The translations under genes and the position numbers were made by a program. A DNA stretch of 45,594 nt from Nitrospinaceae bacterium. Its GTDB lineage: Bacteria; Nitrospinota; Nitrospinia; Nitrospinales; VA-1. The stretch lies in NCBI GenBank assembly GCA_029261475.1, contig JAJDBG010000015.1:1-45594 (forward strand). Direction: 5' to 3'. This document shows, piece by piece, positions 44,855 through 45,594 of this stretch; the stretch's first letter is position 1, and every line of letters starts with the position of its first letter. The notes under the pieces are model-generated. The model ran no database searches. It saw only the letters and a list, made by a program, of their open reading frames with translations, and had not been told where the DNA came from.

Positions 44855-45311
44855 TAATAAAACTTTAATCCTGGGCATCGGCAATTTATATCGATGCGAT
44901 GATGCCGTTGGAATTCTGATCGCGCGGAATTTAAACGATAGAAATTCGTCTCGTCTAAATGTTCAAGAGCAAAGCGGAGAAGGAACTTCTCTCATGGAAG
45001 CCTGGGAAGGCTTTGATAGCGTTATCATTGTCGATGCGGTGTCCTCTGGAGCTTCTCCCGGAAGCCTTCATTGCCTGGATGCTTCTAAAGATACAATTTC
45101 TTCAAAGTTTTTTTCATGCTCTTCCCACAATTTTGGGGTGGCAGAAGCGATCGAATTGGCACGAGCCATAAACCAACTGCCCAAATCCCTTCGACTGTAC
45201 GGCATCGAAGGAAAAAACTTTGAGCACGGAGAAGCATTGACTCCTGAAGTTGAGAAGCTAATCGAACCTGTTGCCAATAAAATTTTTCAAGATATTTCTT
45301 CACTACCCTGA
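44841..45311 (+). CDS. Hydrogenase maturation protease
   Basis: A 156-residue HyaD/HybD-type endopeptidase (M52) that trims the C-terminal tail of the large subunit. The family motif [16 protein letters not shown] contains the nickel-sensing acidic residues, with [10 protein letters not shown] in the centre and [14 protein letters not shown] for the substrate pocket. The start is a TTG at 44841, overlapping the large subunit gene by 14 bases. No better start is seen upstream of the GIGN motif, so translational coupling is likely. Confidence 0.93.
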   Translation: MNAPDNKTLILGIGNLYRCDDAVGILIARNLNDRNSSRLNVQEQSGEGTSLMEAWEGFDSVIIVDAVSSGASPGSLHCLDASKDTISSKFFSCSSHNFGVAEAIELARAINQLPKSLRLYGIEGKNFEHGEALTPEVEKLIEPVANKIFQDISSLP

Positions 45312-45319
45312 GAGGCCTC

Positions 45320-45583
45320 ATGCACGAACAATCTTTGATGGTCGATTTAATGCGTAAAATAAATACCATTCGACAAGAACAAAAGGCTCAAAATATTTCC
45401 CGCGTCAAAGTCAAACTCGGCGCGCTTTCACATATTTCAGCAGACCATTTCAGAGAACATTTTGTCATAGCGGCAAAAGGCAGTTGCGCAGAGCAAGCAC
45501 AATTAGATATAGAAGTACTGACAGATTTAAACGATCCACATGCTCAGGAAATAATTCTAGACAGCGTCGAGATTGAAGAATAG
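45320..45583 (+). CDS. HypA-like nickel metallochaperone lacking the zinc domain
   Basis: A short protein of 87 residues. The N-terminal MHEQSLM is the HypA nickel-binding start (Met1-His2-Glu3). VKVKLGALSHISADHFREHF and a CAEQAQLDIEV strand follow the HypA fold. Normal HypA has about 113-118 residues and a zinc loop with two CxxC pairs. Here that loop is replaced by LTDLNDPHAQEIILDS and the protein resumes with SVEIEE, the normal C-terminal strand. Only one Cys remains. So it can be a nickel-delivery protein without structural zinc, probably specialised for this hydrogenase. GAGAGG precedes the ATG. HypB-F are not in the window. Confidence 0.87.
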   Translation: MHEQSLMVDLMRKINTIRQEQKAQNISRVKVKLGALSHISADHFREHFVIAAKGSCAEQAQLDIEVLTDLNDPHAQEIILDSVEIEE

Positions 45584-45594
45584 TTTGATGCCCC

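Overview
The window looks like a chromosomal segment of a Gram-negative, flagellated bacterium with redox-flexible metabolism. The evidence is flgB/fliE, a sigma-54 promoter and activator, lipoprotein and Sec signals, a group 3b-type NAD(P)-linked [NiFe] hydrogenase, an Nfn-type transhydrogenase and formate-THF ligase. The gene mix recalls Nitrospinota or former Deltaproteobacteria, but that is an impression from gene content, not a proof. No rRNA genes are present; one tRNA gene is.

Layout. (1) 1-388: right end of an IS3-family insertion sequence, cut by the window edge. (2) 751-8093: signalling and motility. It holds a tandem-HD (HD-GYP) c-di-GMP phosphodiesterase, a split Aer-like pair (PAS protein plus soluble chemoreceptor), a bidirectional terminator, fliE and flgB without flgC, and a divergent GAF-AAA+ sigma-54 activator facing a good -24/-12 promoter for flgB. 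(3) 8151-17222: an accessory stretch ending at tRNA-Pro(CGG). It contains a Sel1 lipoprotein, two related 39-residue Arg-rich microproteins (one behind a long, strongly foldable leader), an orphan sensor kinase, umuDC, two IS3 remnants, an Rhs (YD-repeat) remnant, a SHOCT protein and a broken HNH nuclease gene. (4) 17306-25062: housekeeping genes: radical SAM/SPASM protein, FmdB zinc ribbon, cmoA, leuA, def, a double-ACT regulator and polA. (5) 25120-27301: four consecutive Hsp20 genes, the last membrane-anchored. (6) 27627-36528: a hypothetical gene, kbl-tdh (threonine to glycine), nfnAB, fhs and a PrsW-like protease. (7) 36560-37824: a DUF1566 protein and a TPR protein. (8) 37971-45583: a tightly packed run of nine genes: cPGS-like P-loop protein, carbamate kinase, hydrogenase beta subunit, cyclic-nucleotide-binding protein, gamma, delta (small) and alpha (large) subunits, maturation protease, and a HypA lacking its zinc domain.

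How it works together. The hydrogenase would exchange electrons between H2 and NAD(P)H, and NfnAB could pass reducing power between NADH, NADPH and ferredoxin. Kbl/Tdh and Fhs feed glycine and one-carbon pools. Carbamate kinase beside the hydrogenase suggests local carbamoyl phosphate supply for the cyanide ligands of the NiFe centre; this is inference. The most novel-looking items are this carbamate kinase/cPGS-hydrogenase unit with a zinc-less HypA, and the 39-residue protein family with its structured leader RNA.
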